Assembly (NCBI GenBank): GCA_009786925.1
Contig: WRGY01000126.1
Span: 47,702-111,701, forward strand
From: Defluviitaleaceae bacterium
Lineage (GTDB): Bacteria; Bacillota; Clostridia; Lachnospirales; WQUN01
Length of the DNA: 64,000 nucleotides
Reading direction: 5' to 3'
Shown: positions 55,536 to 64,000 of the stretch, in pieces
How the letters are laid out: each line of letters starts with the position of its first letter
How positions within the stretch are numbered: position 1 is the first letter of the stretch
The notes under the pieces: generated by a model
The model's database searches: none
What the model was told of the DNA's origin: nothing
Seen by the model: only the letters and a program-made list of their open reading frames with translations
Position numbers and translations under genes: made by a program

Positions 55536-56734
55536 TCCATCTTGCCATTAGCTACTTCCAATGCTCTTTGCAGCTGCACATCCTCTTCCGGCTCCAGTGT
55601 GCCGATTCTGCGGCTTAGGGCTTCTGACATTTCTACTTCTATATGAGGTGCTATCCCTGTTCCGTGGATGGATTCTCCACCGGGGGTAAAATATTTTTGC
55701 ACTGTAAGCTTTATTGCGGTGCCATCAGAGAGGTCCAGTAGGTTTTGAACCACACCTTTACCAAATGTCTGTGCGCCTACTATAGTACCCATTTGGGTAT
55801 CGCGCACTGCACCGGAAAGGACTTCTGAAGCTGATGCACTGCGTTCGTTTACCAGCAATACCAGAGGAAGGCCAAGATATGCATCGTCAGAATAAAAATT
55901 TTCTCGGTGACCCGCGGCGTTTATTGTGTAAAGGATTATACCTTCGGGGATTAGGTGGTCGGTGATGTCGTTTACTGCGCACAGCAGGCCGCCGGGATTG
56001 TTGCGTACATCTATGATTAAAGCCTCCATGCCGTCGGCATATAGCTCAGAAAGTGCTGTTTCAAACTGACCGCTTGTGATTCTGTCGAATCCTTCTATAC
56101 GAATATAGCCCACCGCTCCGTTTTCGGTGTACATCATTTCGTGGAAAACGGTAGGCACTTCTACTCTTGCGCGGACTATATCAAAGTCAAGACGCTCATG
56201 CTCATAAGGACGCAAGACTGTGAGGGTTACGGTCGTACCGGCAGGGCCTGTTATCATGCCCACTACATCCTCGCGTTGGCGACCGATAACTTCTATACCG
56301 TCTACTGCCACGATTTTGTCACCCGGCAGTACACCTGCGTTTGCGGCAGGTGCATCTCGGAATGTATTTGTAATTGTGATGAATGGGTCATCTTCTTCTA
56401 CCGAAATATGAACGCCAATCCCCACAAATGTACCTTCTGTGCGGGCATGGAACGCCGCCAACGCCGCCGCATCAAAATACTGGGTATATGGGTCCCCTAC
56501 CCCTTCCATAAAACCACGATACATATTTTCTAACATAATATCTTTATCAAACGGCACTATAGAAAACATATTTAGCAGGCCGTACATTTCCATTATTTTT
56601 GTGTTTGGGTCTATCCCGCGCCAGCGCACTTGTCGTGCATATACGTTTATACCCGCCGCGACAACAACCATTATCAGTGCAGTGATTAGCGCACCTGCAC
56701 CTATTCCTCTTATAAAATCTTTTCTGTTTTCCAT
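55532..56734 (-). CDS. S41-family C-terminal processing protease with PDZ domain
   Basis: The 400-residue product has an N-terminal signal or anchor helix (about 10-32), a PDZ domain (about 105-185, GIGVHISVEEDDP and LPGDKIVAVDGI) and the S41 core with the catalytic Ser in NERSASASEVL and Lys in GAQTFGKGVVQ. It acts outside the membrane on protein C-termini, as CtpA and CtpB do; CtpB processes SpoIVFA in spore formation. It is divergent from spo0A, where SpoIVB (a PDZ-containing protease) is found in most spore formers. Confidence 0.9.
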   Translation of the reverse strand: MENRKDFIRGIGAGALITALIMVVVAAGINVYARQVRWRGIDPNTKIMEMYGLLNMFSIVPFDKDIMLENMYRGFMEGVGDPYTQYFDAAALAAFHARTEGTFVGIGVHISVEEDDPFITITNTFRDAPAANAGVLPGDKIVAVDGIEVIGRQREDVVGMITGPAGTTVTLTVLRPYEHERLDFDIVRARVEVPTVFHEMMYTENGAVGYIRIEGFDRITSGQFETALSELYADGMEALIIDVRNNPGGLLCAVNDITDHLIPEGIILYTINAAGHRENFYSDDAYLGLPLVLLVNERSASASEVLSGAVRDTQMGTIVGAQTFGKGVVQNLLDLSDGTAIKLTVQKYFTPGGESIHGTGIAPHIEVEMSEALSRRIGTLEPEEDVQLQRALEVANGKMD

Positions 56735-56861
56735 AAAAATTCCCCTCCATGCGTGTCTACATAATCATATGCATGACCGATAAAAAATAGTATAGGGTTT
56801 GCCAAGAGCATATTTTGGCGAAAATTGTTGGTATTTTTTGGTATTTGTTGCGTAAAAAATG

Positions 56862-56889
56862 TTGACTTCCATTTATTTCCTGCTATAAT
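56862..56889 (+). promoter_or_regulatory. Promoter of spo0A
   Basis: TTGACT (56862-56867) and TATAAT (56884-56889) are 16 bases apart, about 37 bases ahead of the ATG. An AGGAGG ribosome site follows. Confidence 0.65.
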
Positions 56890-56926
56890 GGCAACAAATG
56901 GTAATTAATGACAGGAGGAAATCAGA

Positions 56927-57718
56927 ATGAACGACAAAAAAATGAGCATTTTAATGGCAGACGACAACAGGGAGTTTTGTGACGCGATTACAAACTTTTT
57001 GGAGAAACAAGCTGACATGCATGTAGTGGGAGTGGCCTATGACGGTATGGGGGCCTTAGAAAAAATCAAAACACTAAAGCCCGATATCGCCATCATAGAC
57101 GGCGTAATGCCAAAACTGGATGGTCTCGGTGTATTAGAAAAACTAAAACTCACCGAAGAACAACCCTACGCCCCCATATGCATCATTCTTTCGGCAATCA
57201 CGCAGGACAAAATCACACAAAAGGCAATCGAACTCGGCGCGGAGTACTACATAGCCAAGCCTTTCGACCTAGAGGCCTTGGTTACAAGAATCCGCCAGCT
57301 AAAAGAGCAACTAAAAAGCCCCATACAAAAAGGTGTCGGCGCACGCAGTCGCCAAAACAAAGAAGTAAATCTGGAAACAAAAATCACAGGCATTTTACAC
57401 GAAATCGGTGTGCCTGCTCATATCCGCGGCTACCACTATATGCGCGAAGCCATCATGATGGCAGTCAACGACCTCGACATATTAAATTACATCACAAAAG
57501 AATTGTACCCCACAATAGCCAGAAAATGCAATACAACCCCCTCTCGCGTAGAACGTGCAATCCGCCACGCCATAGAAGTAGCATGGAGCCGCGGCAAAGT
57601 AGAAATCATCGACTCGCTCTTTGGCTACACAATCTCTAACCACAAAGGGAAACCAACAAACAGCGAATTTATCGCCCTCATCGCGGACAGGCTTAGGCTG
57701 GAGCTAAAAGCAGGATAA
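56927..57718 (+). CDS. spo0A: Sporulation master response regulator Spo0A
   Basis: The 263-residue product has a receiver domain (1-125) with the acidic pocket Asp12-Asp13, the phosphoacceptor Asp58 in IIDGVMP, the LSA switch and the Lys in YIAKPFD, and a C-terminal Spo0A effector domain (about 150-263). The latter has [14 protein letters not shown], then the recognition region [20 protein letters not shown], which is nearly invariant in the family. Phosphorylated Spo0A binds 0A boxes to start sporulation. No spoIVB lies upstream; a divergent S41 protease takes that place. Confidence 0.96.
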   Translation: MNDKKMSILMADDNREFCDAITNFLEKQADMHVVGVAYDGMGALEKIKTLKPDIAIIDGVMPKLDGLGVLEKLKLTEEQPYAPICIILSAITQDKITQKAIELGAEYYIAKPFDLEALVTRIRQLKEQLKSPIQKGVGARSRQNKEVNLETKITGILHEIGVPAHIRGYHYMREAIMMAVNDLDILNYITKELYPTIARKCNTTPSRVERAIRHAIEVAWSRGKVEIIDSLFGYTISNHKGKPTNSEFIALIADRLRLELKAG

Positions 57719-57806
57719 ATTATGCCACCCCTCATATTTTTTTCTCTTGCAAATCCTAAAAAAATCCCGTAGAATGAGGTTGTCACAAGCAAACAGGGGG
57801 ATTGCA

Positions 57807-58487
57807 ATGGTAAACCCGATGAATCTATATAACGAAATCGTAAGCGGCATACTTTCGCGTGTACCGGGAGGTAAGGCCATGTATAGCCAACTACAACAGG
57901 GGCGCACTGCCAGTGCCGCCTCTGCTTCTCGTGCCGTAGCAAATGGCGGCGAAGCGACAAGCCGCGGACTTACACCCTCTAATGACGGCATCGGAGCCGT
58001 CCCCTTTAGTGCAATCATGGAGTATTTTTCGAATGGTGGCGAAGCAGACGAGTTTTTGCGTCAAGCAATAGAATCCGAAATAGAACTGGCCGCTGTACGC
58101 CACGATATAGACCCAAACCTAATCCGTGCAGTCATCCGCGCAGAGAGTAGCTACCGCCACGATGCAGTATCGCATGCGGGTGCCATGGGTCTCATGCAAC
58201 TCATGCCCAACACAGCCGCCTCCCTCGGAGTCACAAACCCATTCGACATCCGTCAAAACATCAATGGCGGTACAGAGTATCTGCGCCGAATGTTAGATAT
58301 GTTTGACCAAGATATTGACCTCGCTGTTGCAGCATACAATGCCGGACAAGGCGCAGTACGTCGCCACGGCGGGATTCCTCCCTTCGCAGAGACACAGCAG
58401 CATGTACCGAGAGTACGCCAATTCTTCGAAGAATATACCTTGCAACAATATCAACGAGCCACCGAGGATTCTAGGTTTTCATCTTGA
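57807..58487 (+). CDS. Lytic transglycosylase (SLT domain)
   Basis: The product is 226 residues from the ATG at 57807, with AGGGGG 6 bases upstream. The C-terminal SLT domain (about 105-215) has the catalytic Glu in IRAESSYRHDAVS, then GAMGLMQLMPNTAASLG and AYNAGQGAVRRHGGIPP. It cleaves peptidoglycan between MurNAc and GlcNAc without water. No signal peptide is obvious; the N-terminus is weakly hydrophobic, so export could depend on another route, or the start may differ. Closely follows spo0A. Confidence 0.87.
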   Translation: MVNPMNLYNEIVSGILSRVPGGKAMYSQLQQGRTASAASASRAVANGGEATSRGLTPSNDGIGAVPFSAIMEYFSNGGEADEFLRQAIESEIELAAVRHDIDPNLIRAVIRAESSYRHDAVSHAGAMGLMQLMPNTAASLGVTNPFDIRQNINGGTEYLRRMLDMFDQDIDLAVAAYNAGQGAVRRHGGIPPFAETQQHVPRVRQFFEEYTLQQYQRATEDSRFSS

Positions 58488-58494
58488 TGCAACC

Positions 58495-58523
58495 TTGACA
58501 AAACAACCCAAAGATGCTAATCT
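58495..58523 (+). promoter_or_regulatory. Promoter of tRNA-Thr
   Basis: TTGACA (58495-58500), a 17-base spacer and TAATCT (58518-58523) preceded by TGC as an extended -10. It lies 24 bases ahead of the tRNA. Confidence 0.5.
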
Positions 58524-58546
58524 TTCGCCTGTTGCTTACTACATTC

Positions 58547-58618
58547 GCTCTCATAACTCAGGGGTAGAGTACCTCCTTGGTAAGGAGGAAGTCGGCAGTT
58601 CAAATCTGCTTGAGAGCC
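58547..58618 (+). tRNA. tRNA-Thr(GGT)
   Basis: A full cloverleaf is present. The acceptor stem is GCTCTCA/TGAGAGC; the D arm is ACTC-AGGGGTA-GAGT; the anticodon arm is CCTCC-TTGGTAA-GGAGG with the anticodon GGT at 58579-58581; the variable loop is 5 bases; and the T arm is GGCAG-TTCAAAT-CTGCT, with one G-U pair. CCA is not encoded. The rest of this gene-free stretch (58619-58841) holds the hairpin below, an 11-base repeat of the tRNA 5' end at 58756 and a TATAAT at 58805. Confidence 0.9.
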
Positions 58619-58625
58619 TAGAGTT

Positions 58626-58647
58626 TTCCCCTCCAATTTAAGGGGAA
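58626..58647 (+). terminator. Hairpin after tRNA-Thr
   Basis: TTCCCCT (58626-58632) and AGGGGAA (58641-58647) form a perfect 7-base stem with an 8-base loop. The following T run is poor (TGTTT), so termination or 3' processing is only likely. Confidence 0.4.
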
Positions 58648-58841
58648 TGTTTCCGTCAAACCTGTGTGGGGTCTGGCGGATTCTTTTATTTAGAGCCTAA
58701 TCCGCTTTGTCGTTTTGGGCAAAGGTTTGAAAGGCGGCCGACCGACGTATAGTTTGCTCTCATAACACTTTGCTTTTTACCAATTTATTGATATACTTCT
58801 CCTATATAATGCAACTACAAAAATGAGATTAGGGTGATAAT

Positions 58842-60308
58842 ATGTACATTGGTGTTGACATTGGTACATCGGCGGTAAAAATGATTGCGGTAGATGAAAA
58901 AGGTACGGTACTGCGTACTGTTTCGCGTGATTATCCGCTTTATATGTTTGACAATGGATTTAGTGAGCAGGCTCCCGAGGACTGGTGGAGTCAAACGGCT
59001 GACGGCTTGCGCGAGCTTACAAAAGGCTTGCCTGAGGTATCTTCTGTTAGCTTTAGCGGACAAATGCATGGGCTTGTTTTGCTTGATGAGAATGATAATG
59101 TGATCCGCAGGGCAATACTTTGGAATGACCAACGCACACAAAAGCAATGCGATTATCTGAACAACACTATAGGGCGTGAGGTTTTGTTGGAGAATGCGGC
59201 CAACATCGCACTCACGGGCTTTACTGCACCAAAGATTCTTTGGGTTAAGGAAAACGAGCCGGAGATTTTTGCAAAAGTAAAGAAGATTATGTTGCCTAAG
59301 GACTATATCGCATACAAACTATCGGGTGTGTTTGCGACGGATGTTTCTGACGCTTCCGGCATGTTACTTTTGGATGTAAAAAAGCAGGATTGGTCGGATA
59401 AGATGTTAGAAATCACGGGTGTCAGCCGTGGACAGTTGCCAAAGCTGTTTCAGTCGTATGAGGCTGTGGGCAATGTTACTGCCGAAGCCGCTAAGGAAAC
59501 AGGTCTTTCTGCAAACGCAAAGGTCGTCATCGGCGGCGGCGACCAAGCTGTCGGAGCTGTTGGATCGGGCATTGTTTCGGAAGGTATGTGTTCTGTTTCG
59601 CTTGGGACTTCGGGCGTGCTGTTTGTTGCGGCAGACAACTTTGCCGTGGATACTTCTCCCGCGGCCATACATGCGTTTGCGCATTCCACGGGGCGTTTCC
59701 ATTTTATGGGCGTTACCCTTGCAGCGGCGGGGTCTAACAAATGGTGGGTCGAAGAAATTTTGTCCACGACAGATTATCCTGCGGAGCAAAAAAATATCAA
59801 TAAAGTCGGTACCAATCCCGTTTACTTTTTACCATATCTGTCGGGTGAGCGCACACCACATAACGACTCTATGGCACGCGGCGCGTTTGTTGGCATGAAC
59901 ATGACAACCACCCGCGCAGACATGACCTTGGCAGTGCTGGAAGGCGTTGCGTATAGTTTGCGCGACATTCTCACTCGCGTGCGCGGGCTTGGTGCAAAGG
60001 TGACTACCGCACGGATTATCGGTGGCGGTGCAAAATCACCACTCTGGTGCCAAATCATTGCTGATATTTTGCAACTCCGTGTAGAAAAAATGCAATCAGA
60101 AGAAGGCCCTGCGTTTGGTGCGGCAATACTTGCAATGGTAGGCGCGGGCGCGTTCAAAAATGTAGAAGAAGCCTGCAAGGCACTCATAAAAGTAACCGAG
60201 ACCTTCGAGCCTAATAAAGAGAATGCCGCAAACTACGATAAACGATACCCGATTTATGTAAACCTGTACTCTGCACTAAAAGAAAGCTTCCATAGTATAG
60301 CGAAATAA
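58842..60308 (+). CDS. xylB: Xylulokinase
   Basis: The 488-residue FGGY kinase has GVDIGTSAVKMI, FSGQMHGLVLLDENDNV, AILWNDQRTQKQC, FATDVSDASGMLLLDV, VIGGGDQAVGAVGSG and a C-terminal IGGGAKSPLWCQIIADIL. The QMHG and WNDQRT motifs are those of true D-xylulokinases, which make xylulose 5-phosphate for the pentose phosphate route. No xylose isomerase is near. AGGGTG lies 6 bases before the ATG. FtsH follows after 13 bases, so the two are in one unit. Confidence 0.92.
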   Translation: MYIGVDIGTSAVKMIAVDEKGTVLRTVSRDYPLYMFDNGFSEQAPEDWWSQTADGLRELTKGLPEVSSVSFSGQMHGLVLLDENDNVIRRAILWNDQRTQKQCDYLNNTIGREVLLENAANIALTGFTAPKILWVKENEPEIFAKVKKIMLPKDYIAYKLSGVFATDVSDASGMLLLDVKKQDWSDKMLEITGVSRGQLPKLFQSYEAVGNVTAEAAKETGLSANAKVVIGGGDQAVGAVGSGIVSEGMCSVSLGTSGVLFVAADNFAVDTSPAAIHAFAHSTGRFHFMGVTLAAAGSNKWWVEEILSTTDYPAEQKNINKVGTNPVYFLPYLSGERTPHNDSMARGAFVGMNMTTTRADMTLAVLEGVAYSLRDILTRVRGLGAKVTTARIIGGGAKSPLWCQIIADILQLRVEKMQSEEGPAFGAAILAMVGAGAFKNVEEACKALIKVTETFEPNKENAANYDKRYPIYVNLYSALKESFHSIAK

Positions 60309-60321
60309 AGGAGCACATTTT

Positions 60322-62298
60322 TTGGACGAATTTAAAAAAGACCGCAAGACTCCTCCCCCACCTCCTCGAATGCCGAGTGGGATAATATTGCTTGTCACAG
60401 CGTTTTCTATTTTCATCTTGATTAATATGTTGGTTAGCTCACTGATTGGGAATGATTCCGAAAGGATTTACTACAGTGAGTTTATTGCCCTGCTTTCAGA
60501 AGGGCGTGTCGAGCGCGTTGTCGTGCAGGCGGACAGGCTTATAATTACACTTTTGCCGGAGGACGGCGGACGTACACCGGAGCCAAGGCAACCTCAGAGT
60601 ATTATGGATATTCTTCGCATGACGATGGCGCAAGAAGATAACATAAACAATGTTGTATACACGGGCAGAATGCAAGACCCGGAGCTGCGCGCAATGCTCG
60701 ACAGAGCCGGAGTCGAGTACTACGCACCTATTGTGACCACCAACTGGTTGCAAATCGTGTTTTTCCAAGTCGTGGTGCCTGTGCTTATCATCCTTTTTAT
60801 GTTTATGCTTTTGCGACGTATGATGGGCGGTATCATGGGCGGCGGAGGCCGAGGCGGCTTTATGTCCATAGGCCAAAGCAATGCCAAGGTTTATATGGAA
60901 AAGAAAACGGGTGTCACCTTTGAGGATGTGGCAGGACAGGAAGAAGCAAAAGAGAGCCTGACAGAAATCGTAGATTTCTTGCATAATCCCGAAAAATACG
61001 TAGAAATCGGCGCGAAACAACCGAGAGGTGCGTTATTGGTAGGCCCGCCCGGCACAGGTAAAACCCTGTTTGCCAAAGCCCTCGCAGGTGAAGCGGAGGT
61101 TGTGTTTTTTTCGCTGTCCGGCTCAGATTTTGTGGAGATGTTTGTGGGTGTGGGTGCTTCGCGTGTACGCGATTTATTCAAACAAGCCAGCCAACAATCT
61201 CCCTGTATCATCTTCATAGACGAAATCGACGCAATCGGCAAAAGCCGCGACAACCAAATGAGTTCTAACGACGAACGCGAGCAGACACTAAATCAGCTTT
61301 TGGCAGAGATGGACGGCTTTGATTCTTCCAAGGGCGTGGTGATTCTCGGAGCGACTAACAGACCGGAAATTCTGGACAAGGCTCTGCTTAGACCCGGGCG
61401 TTTTGACCGCAGAATCAATGTGGAGCTACCCGACCTAAAAGGGCGAGTGGACATCCTTAATCTTCATGCAAAAAAAGTAAAAATGAGCAGCAACGTAGAT
61501 ATTAAACGTATCGCCGCCATCACTCCGGGCGCGGCGGGCGCGGATTTGGCAAATATGATAAACGAAGCCGCATTACACGCAGTCCGCATGGATAGAAAAG
61601 AAGTAATCCAAGAAGACCTCATGGAAGCGGTAGAAGTAGTAATCGCGGGCAAAGAGAAAAAAGACCGCATAATGAGCGAAAAAGAAAAACGTATAGTTGC
61701 CTTCCATGAGGTGGGTCATGCATTGGCAAGAGTGACGCAGAGCAACTCAAAGCCCGTAGAAAAAATCACCATTATACCACGTACAAAAGGCTCGTTGGGT
61801 TATGTACTTGCCGCACCCGAAGAAGAAAAATTTATGCACTCCATGGACGAAATGCTCGAAGATATAACCGCGGCACTCGCCGGGCGCGCAGCAGAAGAAA
61901 TCAAGTTTAACACCAAAACAACAGGCGCAAGCAATGACATAGAAAAAGCTACAAGCATGGCACGCTCTATGGTAAGCATGTATGGCATGAGCGAAAAATT
62001 TGGCATGATGGGTCTTGAAAGCATCCAAAACCGCTATCTCGACGGTCGCGCAGTATTGCAGGTCTCTGACCAAACAGGCGCGGAGCTTGACATGGAGGTG
62101 CGCCGCATTATCGAGGATTGTTATAATCGCGCATTGGATTTGTTACGAGAAAACATGGATAAGCTCGAAGAAATCGCCGAGTACCTATTTAACAAAGAGA
62201 CTATCACAGGTGATGAATTTATTCAGCTTTACAGAGGCGAAGAAATCAGCCAAACGACTGAAAAATCCGAAAAAAGCACCGTTGACATCACCGTATGA
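60322..62298 (+). CDS. ftsH: ATP-dependent zinc metalloprotease FtsH
   Basis: The 658-residue product starts at a TTG with AAGGAG 8 bases upstream. It has two membrane helices (about 20-42 and 143-165), a short extracytoplasmic domain between them, Walker A GPPGTGKT (241-248), Walker B IIFIDEID (296-303), the arginine-finger region LRPGRFDRR and the zinc motif HEVGH (462-466; HEAGH in most). It degrades misfolded or short-lived membrane and cytosolic proteins as a hexamer. The four-base overlap with fbp (ATGA) implies coupling. In Bacillus it influences Spo0A activation and sporulation. Confidence 0.95.
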   Translation: MDEFKKDRKTPPPPPRMPSGIILLVTAFSIFILINMLVSSLIGNDSERIYYSEFIALLSEGRVERVVVQADRLIITLLPEDGGRTPEPRQPQSIMDILRMTMAQEDNINNVVYTGRMQDPELRAMLDRAGVEYYAPIVTTNWLQIVFFQVVVPVLIILFMFMLLRRMMGGIMGGGGRGGFMSIGQSNAKVYMEKKTGVTFEDVAGQEEAKESLTEIVDFLHNPEKYVEIGAKQPRGALLVGPPGTGKTLFAKALAGEAEVVFFSLSGSDFVEMFVGVGASRVRDLFKQASQQSPCIIFIDEIDAIGKSRDNQMSSNDEREQTLNQLLAEMDGFDSSKGVVILGATNRPEILDKALLRPGRFDRRINVELPDLKGRVDILNLHAKKVKMSSNVDIKRIAAITPGAAGADLANMINEAALHAVRMDRKEVIQEDLMEAVEVVIAGKEKKDRIMSEKEKRIVAFHEVGHALARVTQSNSKPVEKITIIPRTKGSLGYVLAAPEEEKFMHSMDEMLEDITAALAGRAAEEIKFNTKTTGASNDIEKATSMARSMVSMYGMSEKFGMMGLESIQNRYLDGRAVLQVSDQTGAELDMEVRRIIEDCYNRALDLLRENMDKLEEIAEYLFNKETITGDEFIQLYRGEEISQTTEKSEKSTVDITV

Positions 62299-64000
62299 CT
62301 ACAAAATATCTAAAACTGCTGGCATCTCGTTACCACAACATTCATGAGGTGACGACAGAAATCATTAATTTGTCTGCCATGCTAAATCTACCAAAAGGTA
62401 CAGAGCATTTCGTCTCCGACATCCATGGCGAGGACGAAAGCTTTGGCCATGTCCTTCGCAATGCATCAGGCGTTATAAAGGACTACATAGAAGAAATTTT
62501 CGGGAGCGCGCTGATGGAGTCCGAAATGCGCAGTCTTGCCACGCTTATTTACTATCCCGCAGAAAAACTAGCTCACGCTCGCAAAAACAACGAGATTTCT
62601 GATGAGTGGTACAAAATCCAACTCTTTAGGATTTTAAAAATTTGCAAACGCACCACAGACAAATACACCCGCGCTGAGGTAGTACAAGCTCTGCCAAAAA
62701 ACAACCCCATACTGGAAGAGCTTATCTTCGAAGATTCCAATAAACATAAGCAAAATTATTACAACCAAATCATAAGCCAAATCATAAAGCTAAAATGCGC
62801 AGACGACTTTATTATCCGATTGGCAAATGTAATCCACCGACTTTCCATAAACCATCTGCATGTACTCGGTGACATTTTTGACCGTGGGAGCGGTGCATCG
62901 CATGTTTTAGATATTTTGCAAAACTACCATTCTCTCGATATACAGTGGGGAAATCACGACATAGCATGGATGGGTGCGGCGGCAGGCAGTGACGCGCTTA
63001 TCTGCAATGTTATCCGCGTAACCGCAAAATATGCAAATCTCGAAACCATCGAAGAACACTATGGCATAAATCTGGCTCCGCTCGCTATTTTTGCGATGGA
63101 GCAATATGCGGGTGACGACTGCAAACGTTTTTTGCCTGACCGAAAAGGCAAAACAGAAAAAGAGCTGGATATTATCGCAAAAATGCATAAGGCGATTACC
63201 ATTATCCAGTTTAAAAAAGAAGCAGAACTCATCACCCGCCACCCCGAGTACAGAATGGATAATCGTATTTTGCTCGACAAACTCGACATAGAAAGCGGCT
63301 ACTTCCCTACCCTATACGCCGACCCACTCGAACTCACACCCGAAGAGGACGATGTCATGGAAAAACTCCGCTACTCCTTCATGCATAACGCAAAACTGCA
63401 ACAGCATGTAAAATTTCTTTTTAATCGTGGCAGTATGTATAAAATTTACAACTCAAACCTACTCTTCCACGGCGGGATTCCTCTAACAGAAAACGGCGAG
63501 CTAAAGGCCGTTAACCTCTTTGGCGAGCCTTTGGCCGGCAGGGCATTGCTCGATAAATTTGAAGAAGAAGCACGACGCGGATTTTTTGGCGAGTTAGATA
63601 GCAAAAAAAGACAAAACGGGCAAGACATCATGTGGTATCTATGGTGCGGAGCAGATTCCCCGCTATATGGCAAAGATGTAATGACCACCTTTGAGCGATA
63701 TTTTTTTGATTCCCCCGAAACCATTCACGAGACCGAGTCACCCTATTACACAAAGCGCGACAACGCCGAAATATGTGGGATGATATTGCGCGAGTTTGGA
63801 TTGCACGAAAGCGGTGCGCGGATTATTAACGGCCACACCCCGGTAAAAACAGGCGAAAACCCCATAAAAGCAAATGGCCGCCTAATCGTAATCGACGGCG
63901 GTTTTACAAAAGCATATCAAAGTGTAACAGGCATAGCGGGATACACTCTGATTTACAACTCACAGGGGCTTTTGCTTTCTGCCCACACGCCATTTGTTTC
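62295..64000 (+). CDS. fbp: Fructose-1,6-bisphosphatase class III (3' end outside window)
   Basis: The frame opens at the ATG of the ATGA shared with ftsH and runs without a stop to the right edge, giving 568 residues. It shows three metallophosphoesterase motifs, VSDIHGE (about 42-48), GDIFDRG (about 195-201) and GNHDI (about 217-221), and NGHTPV further on. Together these define the Firmicute class III enzyme of about 640-670 residues, so some 80-100 residues are lacking. It dephosphorylates fructose 1,6-bisphosphate in gluconeogenesis. Confidence 0.93.
   Translation, partial: MTTKYLKLLASRYHNIHEVTTEIINLSAMLNLPKGTEHFVSDIHGEDESFGHVLRNASGVIKDYIEEIFGSALMESEMRSLATLIYYPAEKLAHARKNNEISDEWYKIQLFRILKICKRTTDKYTRAEVVQALPKNNPILEELIFEDSNKHKQNYYNQIISQIIKLKCADDFIIRLANVIHRLSINHLHVLGDIFDRGSGASHVLDILQNYHSLDIQWGNHDIAWMGAAAGSDALICNVIRVTAKYANLETIEEHYGINLAPLAIFAMEQYAGDDCKRFLPDRKGKTEKELDIIAKMHKAITIIQFKKEAELITRHPEYRMDNRILLDKLDIESGYFPTLYADPLELTPEEDDVMEKLRYSFMHNAKLQQHVKFLFNRGSMYKIYNSNLLFHGGIPLTENGELKAVNLFGEPLAGRALLDKFEEEARRGFFGELDSKKRQNGQDIMWYLWCGADSPLYGKDVMTTFERYFFDSPETIHETESPYYTKRDNAEICGMILREFGLHESGARIINGHTPVKTGENPIKANGRLIVIDGGFTKAYQSVTGIAGYTLIYNSQGLLLSAHTPFV

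Noticed and set aside
56790..56926. 0A box in the spo0A promoter region
   Set aside because: TTTGGCGAAA is close to the TTTGTCGAA consensus but has a mismatch in the core, so I do not call it.
57178..57639. Open frame of 153 codons inside spo0A
   Set aside because: It is out of frame with a certain spo0A gene and is very basic, as expected of a shadow frame.

Overview
The window looks like a chromosomal segment of a spore-forming, low-to-moderate GC Firmicute of the class Clostridia. The support is a set of sporulation genes (spoIIR, a SpoVB-type flippase, a BofC-like protein and spo0A) together with AGGAGG-type ribosome binding sites, frequent GTG/TTG starts, a short class-IV-style tRNA-Thr gene and typical Firmicute housekeeping genes (murA, walJ, addA, ftsH, class III fbp). 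I cannot name the species.

Layout. Bases 1-10,060: the end of an MFS transporter, a small membrane protein, spoIIR, an ArsR-regulated heavy-metal P1B-ATPase with two visible operators, a DUF1576 membrane protein, an eda/methyltransferase pair, a secreted stalk-domain protein with a Glu tract, and spoVB. Bases 10,200-16,930: a lone large serine recombinase convergent with a four-gene overlapping operon of a DnaK-like ATPase, a long helical protein ending in a GrpE head, a degenerate Hsp70 and a small Cys-rich protein. Bases 17,000-39,410: a large, more A+T-rich cell-surface polysaccharide locus built as two converging transcription units. The plus unit holds VanZ, Wzz, an ART-like DUF3990 gene with an unknown partner, a GT2, the whole GDP-mannose to GDP-L-fucose route (manC, gmd, fcl), two GT4 enzymes and two methyltransferases. 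The minus unit holds a large Wzy-like protein, two methyltransferases, a MurJ-family flippase, UDP-glucose dehydrogenase, a GT4, a second Wzy-like protein and a CotH-kinase-like secreted protein.

Bases 39,500-46,910 (minus strand): murA, walJ, an amidase, addA and an N-terminally truncated PhzF remnant. Bases 47,050-55,535: a BofC-like gene, then a sugar operon of FGGY kinase, GntR/UTRA regulator, complete ribose-type ABC importer, aldehyde dehydrogenase and DeoC aldolase; its substrate is unknown. Bases 55,530-64,000: an S41 protease facing away from spo0A, a lytic transglycosylase, tRNA-Thr(GGT), and a xylB-ftsH-fbp unit that runs off the right edge.

The most unusual points are the accessory Hsp70/GrpE-fusion operon, the ART-like cassette inside the polysaccharide operon with a decayed second copy of its partner gene beside it, the CotH-like gene whose well-placed start and reading frame are separated by a 9-base homopolymer, and the FGGY-kinase/DeoC operon with a hairpin at each of three gene junctions.
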